Source: a virus. From it: 43,965 bases of DNA. Positions 17,278 to 26,167 of this stretch are shown piece by piece (positions within the stretch are counted from its first letter, which is position 1; each line of letters starts with the position of its first letter). The stretch spans positions 1 to 43,965 of IMG/VR virus record IMGVR_UViG_3300027573_000010; one strand, 5' to 3'. The notes beneath the pieces were generated by a model. That model made no database searches. It was not told the origin of the DNA and saw only the letters and a program-made list of their open reading frames with translations. A program made the position numbers and the translations under genes.

Positions 17278-18771
17278 TCAGCCCCTGCTGCCGAAAATAG
17301 ACCCAAGCTTGTCGCGCTTGATATGCTTCACGCCGTCGATCGTCTTGACGGCGTCAGGCGCGATCTTCTCGACGTCCTGCGCCATCGGTCCGACGTGGCG
17401 CTTGCCGTCGTCGAAGTCGTCCTTGTAGTCGTAGGCGTAGATCGGCAGCTCGCCCTTGGGCGACATGATCGATCCCATCGGTGCGATGTTTTCCTTCACC
17501 CGCACGTCTGAGGCGTAGGCGGCTCCGACCTTGCCGGCCGCTCCGAGCCCGCCGCCAATGATGTCGCCCCAGAAAGCCTGGTCGGTCTTGTAGATGTCGT
17601 TCTGCTGCGCAAAATTCTGGTTGATCAGGCCGGCGACGTCGGTGGTCGGGATTTGTGTCTTGTTCGCGTTGATGAAGTTGGGCTGACTGACCTGCGAACC
17701 GGACAAAAGCGCAGTGATTTCGTTGATCGGCTGCGTGCGCTGCTGGTAGGCCTCCTGCAGGTACTGGTTGCGCGACTGGTTCTGCGCATTGAAGACCGAC
17801 TGGTTGCGGCCCAGGTTCTGCGCCTGCGCCTGGTTATACAATCCGGTGCGCCCCATGGCCTGGTTGAACTGGCTTTCCGCAGCCTGGTTCCAGAAGGCGC
17901 CGCGCGCCGCGTTCTGCCCTTCAGCCTGTTGCTGCGCCTGGTTCTGAAAGGCGGCCCTTCCTTGGTTCTGCGCATATCCCTGCTGCTGGGCGGCATTGCG
18001 AAAGGCGGCCTGCTGCGCAGCCATCTGATCCATGCGCTGCTGCTCCTGGCCGCCCGCAGCCACGATGCCGAGCCGCGTGTCCGTCACCTGCCTGTTGTAG
18101 GGATCGTAGGCGCCCTGGTAGGCCTGCGATCCGTAGCGGATGCCCTGGTCCGCGAGCTGCTGGCGCAGCCGCTGCTCGTCCTGCTGCAGCTGCGGATTGA
18201 CCCGTTCGAACATGCTCTGCTCGATCCGCTGCCGATCGGCCGAGTAGTTGTCCTGTGGACCGTAGCTGCGCGTGATGTCGCCGCCAGCGCTGAAGTCGCG
18301 CGTGATGTCGCCGCCAGATGCATAGCCGGTCTGGTACGCGTTCGTTGGATCGGTATAGCCACTCGCGAAGCCGACGCTATGCAGCCAGTCCATCGGTGCT
18401 GCGCCTGGAGCTCCAGCGTCCGCATCGAACGGCGTCCCGAGCAGGTTCTTGAGCTGGCCGGATTGCTGGTTGGCCATTCCGGCCATATTGAGCTGCGCTT
18501 GCTGGTTCTGGTCGAAGGTCGCCTGCCCTGTCGGGTTCAGCGTCTGCGTCGACGTCCAACGCGGGATTTGATAGGTCGCGCCCGACGTCGGATCGGTAAA
18601 GGAATAGTTGCCCGTGACCTCATTGGTCAGACTGCCTTGCGGCGTTTGCTGGTTGACGTTGTTCAGGTACGAGTTGGCGAGCGCGGTCGAGACGTTGGTG
18701 CCAGTCTGCGCGGACGCCGTCTGGTACGGATTGGGCGGCGTCGGGGCGTCGGCCGTGCAACATGAACCCAT
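17278..18771 (-). CDS. Virion protein with N/Q-rich helices and an S74-like chaperone C-terminus
   Basis: This 497-aa protein starts MGSCC. Residues about 165-370 are Asn/Gln-rich and helical, with many NQAQ-type units. The last 77 residues (421-497) resemble an intramolecular chaperone (Peptidase_S74): SDVRVKENIAP, then YAYDYKDD, HVGPMAQDVEKIAPDAV. In that family the Ser of SD is the self-cleavage nucleophile (here Ser421). Usual S74 domains are somewhat longer. GGGAGG precedes the start. It may trimerise and mature by loss of the tail; whether it cleaves itself is untested. Confidence 0.7.
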   Translation of the reverse strand: MGSCCTADAPTPPNPYQTASAQTGTNVSTALANSYLNNVNQQTPQGSLTNEVTGNYSFTDPTSGATYQIPRWTSTQTLNPTGQATFDQNQQAQLNMAGMANQQSGQLKNLLGTPFDADAGAPGAAPMDWLHSVGFASGYTDPTNAYQTGYASGGDITRDFSAGGDITRSYGPQDNYSADRQRIEQSMFERVNPQLQQDEQRLRQQLADQGIRYGSQAYQGAYDPYNRQVTDTRLGIVAAGGQEQQRMDQMAAQQAAFRNAAQQQGYAQNQGRAAFQNQAQQQAEGQNAARGAFWNQAAESQFNQAMGRTGLYNQAQAQNLGRNQSVFNAQNQSRNQYLQEAYQQRTQPINEITALLSGSQVSQPNFINANKTQIPTTDVAGLINQNFAQQNDIYKTDQAFWGDIIGGGLGAAGKVGAAYASDVRVKENIAPMGSIMSPKGELPIYAYDYKDDFDDGKRHVGPMAQDVEKIAPDAVKTIDGVKHIKRDKLGSIFGSRG

Positions 18772-18783
18772 AACAGGCCTCCC

Positions 18784-19278
18784 TTATGCGGCTTCGTCGG
18801 CCTTGACCGTAATGTGGTGATTGAACCTCTGGCAGAATTTGTTCTTCAGCCAGTCCTCGACAGTCAGCAGCGCGATCACGCCATCCTCGTTCCGGCCGCC
18901 AGCGCGCGGAATGATGATGATCCGAAACCCCATCGCCTTCAGCATCCGCCGCACATGCAGGCTGCGCGCCATCGTCTTGGTGATCAGCATCTGGCAATTG
19001 CAGTGGATGAACGGATACTGAAACATCACGGCCAGCGTCGTGCGCGTCAGCCAGTTCTGCTTCGGCAGGGCCTCAGCGCTCATCTCGATCGTGCCGGCCT
19101 CCGGATTGTAGTTGAAATAAACGATACCTGCGATCAGCTCGTTGTCCTCGTTGATGATGCCGATCGCACGCATATTGCCGCTGGGAAAGCCGGCGCGCTG
19201 GGTGAAGCCGGACGCGATCTTCGATCGCACGACGAAGTCCGCCACCAGCGCGTCCTGATCGTAGACGTAGCGCAGCAT
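18784..19278 (-). CDS. GNAT-fold-like protein, possible T7 gp13 counterpart
   Basis: At 164 aa this follows the GNAT acyltransferase layout: beta strands with RAIGIINEDNELIAGIVYFN, a helix, then the LHVRRMLKAMGFRIIIIPR segment like the C-terminal part of acetyltransferases. No clear acetyl-CoA P-loop (Q/RxxGxG/A) is seen. T7 gp13, a virion protein, is considered GNAT-like and lies at the matching point of the late gene order; that comparison is from memory. ATG 19278 overlaps the upstream stop (TGATG). It may be structural rather than enzymatic. Confidence 0.6.
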   Translation of the reverse strand: MLRYVYDQDALVADFVVRSKIASGFTQRAGFPSGNMRAIGIINEDNELIAGIVYFNYNPEAGTIEMSAEALPKQNWLTRTTLAVMFQYPFIHCNCQMLITKTMARSLHVRRMLKAMGFRIIIIPRAGGRNEDGVIALLTVEDWLKNKFCQRFNHHITVKADEAA

Positions 19279-20504
19279 CACCCGACGCCTCCCGGGCTGC
19301 CGCCGGCATCCATGCCGCCGCCGAAGTCGGATCCGGCTCCGCCGAAGCCGCCGACGGCTCCGCCAGCGCTGTCGCCTCCGCCCTGTCCGCTTGGAGCGCC
19401 ACCCTCGAAGCCTCCGGTCGCACTGAACCCCATGCCGCCGAACGCGCCCGTGGAGTTGAGGCCTTCGCCGCTCGTGCTGTAGCCTTGCGTGGAGCCGGAC
19501 GAGAAGCCTCCACTCGTGAAGCCTTGCGCGCCTTGGGTGTTCCCCATGTCGGAGGAGCCGGAATAACCGGCGCCGAAGCCGCCTGTGTTGTCGTGGCCGC
19601 CGCTGTAGCCGCCGAATTCGCCCTGCCCAAAGCCGGTCCCGCCAGGGGACGGCGAGCCCATGTCCCAGCCGGGGGAATAGCTGGGAGTTGCCGGGCTCGG
19701 AATGCCAGGGGCGCGGCCTGGAGTTGGCGTTGGGGTGGGCGTTGGGGTCGGAAGCGACGGCGGGGGCGCGTTGGGATGAACAGTGATCGCAAGCGGATTT
19801 GGAGTGCTTGGAACGCCCGACCACCGATCGGCAAAGGACATGGGCGGGCCGGAAGGGGTCCAACCGGGAGGGCTTGGAGGAGCCGTGGCGGGCGCTCTGT
19901 CGGCAAAGTCCAGTGGAGCGTCAGGAGGCGTCGCGGCGGGCGCATAAGATCCGGTCTGGGAAAAAGCGCCGGCCTGTTGAAACCCACCAGAATTGGGGCT
20001 CACGAAGCCCATCGAGGGAGAATAGCCAAGCGACATATCAACGCCGCCTCGGCCAGGGACCCCCTGATTGTCTGCGATCGCACTCCTGCCAAGGGCAGCA
20101 TCTGCCAGCGCAGCCCTGTCGGTCGCCTGGCTGGCCTGGGATTTATCGCTCGTGTCGTCTCCGGATCGGCCGTAGCCAGGCACTCCGGTGGCGTACCCTC
20201 CACCCATGGAGTCTTCACCCCCGCCGACCATCGAGGCGTTCGACGTCGTCATGGCTCCCATGGAGCTGCTGGGCGACACGGAGCTGCTGGGCGACACGGA
20301 GCTGTCCGGAGCCGGCGCTCCGGATCCGAAGTCGCCAAATGCGCTCCCGCCAGGACCGTCGTGCCCTGCTGGGGCCGACGAGCTGACTGCGCCGGCACCG
20401 AAATCGCCGGTCACTCCCTGATCCTGCATCGACTGCAACGCAAGCAGCTGCGCGAGGTCCTCGCGCGAGACCGGAGCGGACGGTGACGTCGGCTGGTAAA
20501 GCAT
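19278..20504 (-). CDS. Gly/Pro/Ser-rich structural protein, 408 aa
   Basis: After a helical start (VSREDLAQLLALQSMQDQ) almost the whole protein is low complexity: Gly/Ser/Pro tracts, a TPTPTPTPTP run near residue 255, and a silk-like GGFGAGYSG region at the end. An 18-base tandem repeat encodes SVSPSS twice. Such a protein is probably a disordered virion linker or ejected component. It lies between the nozzle-like gene and the GNAT-like gene. Base composition makes spurious frames common here, but the TGATG coupling supports this one. Confidence 0.65.
   Translation of the reverse strand: MLYQPTSPSAPVSREDLAQLLALQSMQDQGVTGDFGAGAVSSSAPAGHDGPGGSAFGDFGSGAPAPDSSVSPSSSVSPSSSMGAMTTSNASMVGGGEDSMGGGYATGVPGYGRSGDDTSDKSQASQATDRAALADAALGRSAIADNQGVPGRGGVDMSLGYSPSMGFVSPNSGGFQQAGAFSQTGSYAPAATPPDAPLDFADRAPATAPPSPPGWTPSGPPMSFADRWSGVPSTPNPLAITVHPNAPPPSLPTPTPTPTPTPGRAPGIPSPATPSYSPGWDMGSPSPGGTGFGQGEFGGYSGGHDNTGGFGAGYSGSSDMGNTQGAQGFTSGGFSSGSTQGYSTSGEGLNSTGAFGGMGFSATGGFEGGAPSGQGGGDSAGGAVGGFGGAGSDFGGGMDAGGSPGGVG
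20262..20297. repeat. 18-bp tandem repeat, two copies
   Basis: An 18-base unit (GGAGCTGCTGGGCGACAC) occurs twice head to tail inside the low-complexity gene and encodes a repeated SVSPSS. It probably expands and contracts by slippage. Confidence 0.8.
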
Positions 20505-20512
20505 GGTGGCCC

Positions 20513-22279
20513 CTATACTGCGACGCCGGCCTTCTCGGCCAGCATGCTGACCCCGAGCATTTCGACATCCGGCCGCGTCTGCTGAAACACGGACACTTGC
20601 ACGATCGGGGCGTGCGACCAGCCTGTTTCACCGATCGAGAGCCACATGGTGCTGCGCGTGGCGAAGTTGGTCGGGCCTGGCTGGTCCCAGCGCGCCATGC
20701 CGGGCTCGTTCGCTTCCAGCGGCGGCTCGACCGGAGGCGGCACGGCTCCTGCGCCCCACAAGCCTTCGTCCCAGACTTCCGCAGGGCCGAAGTCGGGGCC
20801 GGCGGGCGGGGGCGGCGGCACGTCGATCACGTAGTTCACGCAAGCGTTGACCTGCGGGATGAAGGGCTCGCCCGACCTGGTCTGGAACGAGCAGCGCGCC
20901 TGGCGCAGCGTGAACAGGAAGGGCGGCTGCCCGAACACCTCCCACCCGCCCACGTAGGTGCAGGAATAGGTGCGCAGCGGGAAGGCGGCTCCGCCTTCCA
21001 CCTCCACGCCGATCGGGCGCGCGGAGCTGTAGTCCTTGCCCAGGACGTCGGCCTGCACGACGCGACCGTCCTGGGTGCCGAAGAACATGTTGCCGGACAG
21101 GGTGCAGAACTGCAGCGCGTCCCACCCGGTGAAGCGGCACCAGGCCCCGGTGACCGTGTTAGCGACGAAGCAGCGCCAGTCCCCCACGAAGCCACCCGGT
21201 GAAGTGACGAACAAGCCGCCGAATTCGTCCCACTTGCACATGCTCCAAGGGCGGTCGTTCTTGTCGAGGATCTCTTCCATCCACAGCGGGTGTATGGGTC
21301 GGGTGAGTGCCGAAAACTCCAGGGCGGCGATGTCTTTGGTCAAGGCCTGGCTTATTGGGACGATGCCATCCACCGTGATGATCAGGACGTCGCCGCCAAT
21401 GTTCAGCCATGAATTCTTCCCCATGGGCCTGGAGATCTGGTAGCGGCCCTGCTGCTTCCAGTTCAGGGCGTCGTTCGGGTTGGTGCCGGTGAAGACGGCG
21501 ACTTCGCCTTCCGTCGTGACGAAGACGCACTTGTCGTCGATGCCGTCGCCGGCCGAAACGGACCATGCGCAGCCAAACAAAAGCGATCCGCCCTTGGTGA
21601 AGGCGCCCGACAGCGGGATCTGCTTCAGCTCACCCGCGACGGCGTCGATGTCCAGATACCACGCATCCATGGTGCGGCCCTGGATGAAGAACAGGCGGCG
21701 CCGGTACTTCCAGACCTGGGTCAGCCCGAGCCCGGCCGCGACGCCGGTCCCGGCAGGGCCCGTCACCCGGCCGGGGAGGCCCGGGCCTGGAACGTAGGCT
21801 GCCGTCAGCTGCACCCAGCTGAGGCCGTCGTAGCGCAGCAGGTAGTCGCCCGTGTCGTTGGCGGCGAACAGCCAGTAGCCGGCTGCATTGGCGAATTGGG
21901 CCGTCGAGAAGTGCCCGTCCACAATGGTAATTGCGGGGATAAGTGCCGGCGTTGCCGACGTCACCTCGTAGAGCTTGGTGTCGTTCGAGGCGAACAGCTT
22001 CTTGGCCGTGCCGGTGACGTAGCTGAACAGCGACCGGACCGGCGTCGTCTCGGTGAGCGAGCACCAGGTCTGCGACCCGCCGCGCAGGCGGATGGTGTTC
22101 TCGGTGACGAAATAGTTGTCGAGCACCAGCGCGCCGGCAGGCTGCATGAAGGCAGGGTTCTCGTTCAGCACCAGTCCGCGCGTCGGCGCCGGGATGGTCT
22201 TGGGAACGATCTGCTGCGCAACCTGGGCAGGCGCCGCATAGCGCCGGAAATCGCGGTAGTGGGGCAGGGACCGCGTCAT
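20513..22279 (-). CDS. Tail nozzle-like structural protein (T7 gp12 position)
   Basis: A beta-rich 588-aa protein with several repeated strand blocks (for example SQTWCSLTETTPVRSLFSYV), suggesting a beta-propeller. The opening PAPTRGLVLNENPAFMQPAGA, followed by LDNYFV and a statement of input values, is a common layout in phage tail tubular/nozzle proteins. It directly follows a gp11-like connector (ATGA overlap at 22279) and precedes the core-protein cluster, as gp12 does in T7. Direct homology to gp12 is not shown by the sequence alone. Confidence 0.65.
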   Translation of the reverse strand: MTRSLPHYRDFRRYAAPAQVAQQIVPKTIPAPTRGLVLNENPAFMQPAGALVLDNYFVTENTIRLRGGSQTWCSLTETTPVRSLFSYVTGTAKKLFASNDTKLYEVTSATPALIPAITIVDGHFSTAQFANAAGYWLFAANDTGDYLLRYDGLSWVQLTAAYVPGPGLPGRVTGPAGTGVAAGLGLTQVWKYRRRLFFIQGRTMDAWYLDIDAVAGELKQIPLSGAFTKGGSLLFGCAWSVSAGDGIDDKCVFVTTEGEVAVFTGTNPNDALNWKQQGRYQISRPMGKNSWLNIGGDVLIITVDGIVPISQALTKDIAALEFSALTRPIHPLWMEEILDKNDRPWSMCKWDEFGGLFVTSPGGFVGDWRCFVANTVTGAWCRFTGWDALQFCTLSGNMFFGTQDGRVVQADVLGKDYSSARPIGVEVEGGAAFPLRTYSCTYVGGWEVFGQPPFLFTLRQARCSFQTRSGEPFIPQVNACVNYVIDVPPPPPAGPDFGPAEVWDEGLWGAGAVPPPVEPPLEANEPGMARWDQPGPTNFATRSTMWLSIGETGWSHAPIVQVSVFQQTRPDVEMLGVSMLAEKAGVAV

Positions 22280-23013
22280 CAGGGCGGGCCGACGAAGGTG
22301 CTACCGGGAGGCGTCGGGCCCCAGTAGGCGACGTGGGCGTCGGACGACATGGGCATGCTTCCGACCAGGATCGGGGACGGCTTGTCGGCACCAGCGACCT
22401 TGGTCAGGGCGTCCTCGTAATTGGCCAGGTCCTCGGCGTAGGTGGCGCCCTTGTTGCACTTCCATTGCCAAATCATCGCGAGCTTGAGCAGCCGCTCGGA
22501 CAGCGGAAAGGTGTCCGCGTCGCTCAGGAACTGGTTGCCGTAGCCGCCGCTGGCCAGCTTCACCGGATTGCTGTGCAGGTAGAAGAATTTGACGGTCTCG
22601 CCGGCCGGCAGGATCGGGCGGACGTGCATCTCTCCGCCGAAGATCGTCCACTCCCCGATCGGGTTGATGTAGCCGCCCTGCAGCTCCTTCTGCAGCCACT
22701 CGTCCGGATCCGAAACGAAGCTCAGCGGCGCATTCGTGTTGGACGAGCGCCACACGTTGGTCGTCAGCAGCATGCGCTGGTAGTTGGCCGGCATGGGGAA
22801 GGACGCCAGGATCCCGTCCCCCGTGAAGGTGCCGAGCGCGCGCAGCGCGGTCCAGTCGCGCGTGTCGTAGGCGATGCGCTGTGCGATTTCGTTGGCGAGC
22901 TGGACGAATTCCCAGGCCGTGCGGTCCTGGTACGACGAGACGAACACACTGCCATTCGGTGGTCTGACACCGACGAACGAGCAGACCTCCCGAATGACAG
23001 ACTGTACCGTCAT
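22279..23013 (-). CDS. Head-to-tail adaptor-like protein (T7 gp11 position)
   Basis: This 244-aa protein has an alpha-helical N-terminal half (AWEFVQLANEIAQRIAYDTR), a beta-rich middle, and a helical C-terminal half (LSERLLKLAMIWQWKC). This resembles the tail tubular/adaptor proteins that dock under the portal. In T7-type phages the equivalent gene lies between capsid and nozzle genes, as here. The start overlaps the stop of the upstream gene (ATGA at 23010-23013). Confidence 0.65.
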   Translation of the reverse strand: MTVQSVIREVCSFVGVRPPNGSVFVSSYQDRTAWEFVQLANEIAQRIAYDTRDWTALRALGTFTGDGILASFPMPANYQRMLLTTNVWRSSNTNAPLSFVSDPDEWLQKELQGGYINPIGEWTIFGGEMHVRPILPAGETVKFFYLHSNPVKLASGGYGNQFLSDADTFPLSERLLKLAMIWQWKCNKGATYAEDLANYEDALTKVAGADKPSPILVGSMPMSSDAHVAYWGPTPPGSTFVGPP

Positions 23014-23813
23014 CTACCGAGCTCCTGGGCAATTCGCACCAGGTTGCGCATGGACGGATTGCCGACCGGGCGCTTGCCAGTCCGCTCCATGATGAGGGCG
23101 CGCAGCTCGTCCCTGCTCATGCCGATCAGCTCTGCCGCAACGTCCGTGCTCGGCTGCACCGTGCGCTCGTCTTCGCCTTCACCGTCCTCTGGCTCGTCGT
23201 CCTCGGGGTCTCCTTCCGGCTCCGGAGGCGTCGGGACGGGATCCGGCTTTTCCTTCGGGCCGGCAAGGACCAGTTTCCGGTCCTCCTGCAGCAGCTTGAT
23301 CTGGCTCTGCAGGGCGTCGATCTGGGCCTGCTGGCGCAGGATCGTGCCGTCATGAGAGGAGCTGGCCAGATACTCCATCGCCCTGTTCTTCAGCTCGCGG
23401 CCGCCGATCCCCAGGTTCTTGAGGTGCTGCCCTTCGATCTCGGCCAAAGCCTCGATGGTGTAAATATTCTGTGCGCGCAGCTCGGCCCGCTTGGCGTCCG
23501 TCAAGAAAGGAACGTAATCCAGCGGCGTTCCTGATTTGGTCTGCTGCTGCTTGGCCTTGAACTGCTGGTACTGCTTCGGCCAGCGCTCCGCATAGGTCAG
23601 CTGGGTCTGCAGTCCGGTCTCCTCGTCGACTTCCCAGTGCGAGTAGTCGTTGCTGCGGAACACCGGGCAGTCCTTCGAGCCGGCGAGGCGGACTTCGACG
23701 ATCTCGACGTCCTCGAAGATCGGGCGCCCGGCCTCGATGCTCTTGCGCTCGTTCTTGAACGCCATTGTCTTGAAAAACGGGGTCACGCCTGCGGATCTGA
23801 CACCGAGAGCCAT
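23010..23813 (-). CDS. Structural protein following the capsid gene, 267 aa
   Basis: The N-terminal 175 residues contain a beta-rich segment (IFEDVEIVEVRLAGSKDCPV) and a helical segment with a helix-hairpin-like TIEALAEIEGQHLKNLGIGG. A coiled coil and an acidic proline-rich linker follow. The last 35 residues (MSRDELRALIMERTGKRPVG) form a small helical unit like a SAP or HeH nucleic-acid-binding fold. ATG 23813 follows GGAGGA. It is translated just after the terminator downstream of the capsid gene, so it depends on readthrough. Confidence 0.65.
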   Translation of the reverse strand: MALGVRSAGVTPFFKTMAFKNERKSIEAGRPIFEDVEIVEVRLAGSKDCPVFRSNDYSHWEVDEETGLQTQLTYAERWPKQYQQFKAKQQQTKSGTPLDYVPFLTDAKRAELRAQNIYTIEALAEIEGQHLKNLGIGGRELKNRAMEYLASSSHDGTILRQQAQIDALQSQIKLLQEDRKLVLAGPKEKPDPVPTPPEPEGDPEDDEPEDGEGEDERTVQPSTDVAAELIGMSRDELRALIMERTGKRPVGNPSMRNLVRIAQELGR

Positions 23814-23824
23814 GTCGTTCCTCC

Positions 23825-23861
23825 AAAAAGTGCCGGGAGCCACAGGGACGAAGCCCCCGGC
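23825..23861 (-). terminator. Rho-independent terminator after the major capsid gene
   Basis: On the minus strand GCCGGGGGC (23861-23853) pairs with GCTCCCGGC (23840-23832) as nine pairs with one G-U, a 12-base loop, and then AC-TTTTT. It lies 18 bases past the capsid stop and just before the next gene's GGAGGA. A leaky terminator at this point would make capsid mRNA more abundant than downstream messages, as T7 does after gene 10. Confidence 0.75.
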
Positions 23862-23878
23862 GAGCGGGCCCGGCGGGG

Positions 23879-24928
23879 TTAAGCGGCCGGGTTGCTGTCG
23901 TTGAAGCGCCAGTTGAACATGGGGTTGGTCATGGTGAGCTCGCCCATCCACCCGATGAATTGGGCAATCGCGTCCTTGTCGATCGGCATCATCCCGTCGC
24001 CCTTGAACAGTCTATCGAAGTTTCTGTTCGGGTTGTAGCGGATGCGCAGCGTATCCGTGTTGAGGCCGAACGTAGTATTCGCCGGCATGTTGCTTCCAAT
24101 GCCGCCGTCGAGCACGATCTCGGCCCGCTTTCCGCCTCCGATATACTCGATCGAGGTGAAGCCGAGCTTCCCGAGACTTGTCTCGTTGGTCTGGCGCTGG
24201 ATCGCAACGGTCGCGGCGTCGTAGGCCGCGTAGTGCTCCGGGCTCATGATCAGCAGGTCCGCGTACTGCTTGCCACGGCTCTGCTTGGTCATGATGTAGT
24301 TCAGCATGGGCCGGATCGTGGTCGACGACACCTGGGTGCCAAGGGCGGCAGGAAGCGGCGTCGTGCCGGCGGCAGCGCTGGCGTCGTATGACGTCGTCTG
24401 CCAGATCGGCAGCGCGGCGCGGTCGACGCCGGCATAGACCCCGGTGTTCGGGATGACCGGCACGGCCGCAGCCAGGCCCGTCAGCTGCTTGCCGCCGAAC
24501 AACGTCCCTGCGCTGTAGATGGCGGCGTCCATGGTGTCTTCAAGCGATCGCTCGGCAGCGTCCATGTAGGCTTCCAGGGTGTCGATCAGCTGGGCTTCGC
24601 CCTCGTTGTTGAGGATCTCCTGCATCGACAGGATCACCGGCACGACGACCATCTTGGGCGAATAGAACACGTCGTTGAACAGGTCGAGCGCCGGGTTGAG
24701 CAGCTGGTCATAGCCGCTGTACCACTGGGCATCCTGCTTGTTGATCTGCAGCGTCTGGCGAATGCGCGGCCCGGAATAAGTGCGCCACAGGCCCTTGCGT
24801 CGGAGCACGGCCAGCATCGCGTTGTTGTTGGACACGAGGTCCTCGTAGGAGCTCGATCGGTCTTCGAGCGCCATGGAGAGGATCTGGTGATAGTGAACGT
24901 CCGCCTGAAGGTTGCCGACTACGGCCAT
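23879..24928 (-). CDS. Major capsid protein
   Basis: This 349-aa protein has the composition and layout of podovirus coat proteins: a helical N-terminus (HYHQILSMALEDRS), the long 'spine'-like helix region about residues 100-150 (VVPVILSMQEILNNEGEAQL), and beta-rich domains ending in TMTNPMFNWRFNDSNPAA. It lies directly after a scaffold-like gene and before a terminator, the classical capsid position. AGGGG lies before the start. No DNA-binding or catalytic motif is expected. Confidence 0.85.
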   Translation of the reverse strand: MAVVGNLQADVHYHQILSMALEDRSSSYEDLVSNNNAMLAVLRRKGLWRTYSGPRIRQTLQINKQDAQWYSGYDQLLNPALDLFNDVFYSPKMVVVPVILSMQEILNNEGEAQLIDTLEAYMDAAERSLEDTMDAAIYSAGTLFGGKQLTGLAAAVPVIPNTGVYAGVDRAALPIWQTTSYDASAAAGTTPLPAALGTQVSSTTIRPMLNYIMTKQSRGKQYADLLIMSPEHYAAYDAATVAIQRQTNETSLGKLGFTSIEYIGGGKRAEIVLDGGIGSNMPANTTFGLNTDTLRIRYNPNRNFDRLFKGDGMMPIDKDAIAQFIGWMGELTMTNPMFNWRFNDSNPAA

Positions 24929-24931
24929 GGT

Positions 24932-26167
24932 TTAGACCCCTGATCTGGCCCTGCGAAGGGCGTTGCTGAGCGCCTCGCGGTTGGATCCAGATTTCTTGGG
25001 GGCCCGATGCGAGGCGGCGGCTCCGTTTGCGGGAGCACCGGAAATTGAGCGATCAATTTCGTCTCGGGTCTGAGCCGGTGTGTTGCGGGTCTGAGCCGCG
25101 TGTGTTGACCCGTTTCCGGGTCGCAGCTTCATGGCGCGCTCATACGCAACGTCGAGCGGGTAGCCATGATCGAGCTCCTGCTTGATGAGATCGCTCCTCT
25201 CATCGAAGCCAGGATGAGTATCAGCGAACCTGTTGATGTCCGACAAGGTCGACTGATATCGCTGCTGATATTGCATCTGGTGAAAGCCGGTTGCAAGGCT
25301 CTTCACTTCCTGGTGCAGCTGGGTGATGTAGTGGTGCTGCGCCTGCGAATTGTTGTTCTGCTGGGTCAGCCTGCGCTGCTCGGGCGACTGCTGCAGGTAG
25401 GCAGCGGCCACGTCATAGGCCGAGACCCGGCTGCCGTCCGGGTGCTTCATTCCAAGGTTGTGGATGATCAGCTCCAGGCCGCCGAACAGGTCGCCGCGCA
25501 GCTTCTGCTCCATGCCGACGTAGTTGCGCACGACGGTGGGCAGGTCGGTGCCTTCCTGCTGCGCCATCTGGTGATACTCGGCGAGCGGCTGGAACGCCTC
25601 GGCGGCCTGGCGATACTGCTGGATGCCGCGCTCGTACTGCTGGATGGCCTGGGTAACGGCGCCGCGCACGCTTTCCGGTGCTCCGTGCCAGTCGGCCTTG
25701 GCGGCCTCCGAGAACCTGGGCGGCGCCTCGCGATAGGGCGCAGTCTCAGGCAGCGGCGCGTGCCTTGGGGATTGCTGCGCCGCTGCCTGGCCGGCGTCTT
25801 CCCCCTCTGGGGCAGTGCCCGGCTGTCCGGCAACGAAGCGACCGCCGTCGCCGCGCGTCCGGGGTTGGGTTTGGGGCTTGGCGTCCTTGGCGTCTGGCTT
25901 GGCCTGCTTGGGATCTGGCTTGGCGTCCTTGGCGTCCGCTTCCTTCGCGGCCGCGCGCTTGGTCGCATCGACCTTGGCCTTTTCGTAGGCCTTCTCAAGG
26001 GCTTCGCGCCGCGCGACGGCGTTCTCTTGAGCAACCTGCTCCGGTGACTTGTCTGGTGTCTGCTTGCCGACTTCACCAACGGCGCCTGCTGAACCCTGTT
26101 CAGGTATCGTCACTTCTGCTGGCGGCTGCGGCGCGTCTGCCGGCGGCGTCGTGAATGTATCGCTCAT
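24932..26167 (-). CDS. Scaffolding/capsid assembly protein
   Basis: This 411-aa protein is highly charged and mostly helical or disordered. A Lys/Ala/Asp-rich stretch (about residues 60-110, with repeated DAKPD units) is followed by a coiled-coil core (residues 150-300) and a basic C-terminus (GSNREALSNALRRARSGV). This is the typical layout of phage scaffolds, whose basic end binds the coat. It immediately precedes the capsid gene (three bases apart). Its start lies 68 nt inside the 126-aa gene. Confidence 0.8.
   Translation of the reverse strand: MSDTFTTPPADAPQPPAEVTIPEQGSAGAVGEVGKQTPDKSPEQVAQENAVARREALEKAYEKAKVDATKRAAAKEADAKDAKPDPKQAKPDAKDAKPQTQPRTRGDGGRFVAGQPGTAPEGEDAGQAAAQQSPRHAPLPETAPYREAPPRFSEAAKADWHGAPESVRGAVTQAIQQYERGIQQYRQAAEAFQPLAEYHQMAQQEGTDLPTVVRNYVGMEQKLRGDLFGGLELIIHNLGMKHPDGSRVSAYDVAAAYLQQSPEQRRLTQQNNNSQAQHHYITQLHQEVKSLATGFHQMQYQQRYQSTLSDINRFADTHPGFDERSDLIKQELDHGYPLDVAYERAMKLRPGNGSTHAAQTRNTPAQTRDEIDRSISGAPANGAAASHRAPKKSGSNREALSNALRRARSGV

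Noticed and set aside
20262-20297. Short tandem repeat as a CRISPR or origin iteron
   Set aside because: Only two contiguous 18-bp copies without spacers, in frame with the low-complexity protein.
19485-20486. Long plus-strand frame opposite the Gly-rich structural gene
   Set aside because: It is a shadow of a low-complexity, GC-rich leftward gene. Its protein is Arg/Gly-rich with no domain, and it has no ribosome site or neighbours on that strand.
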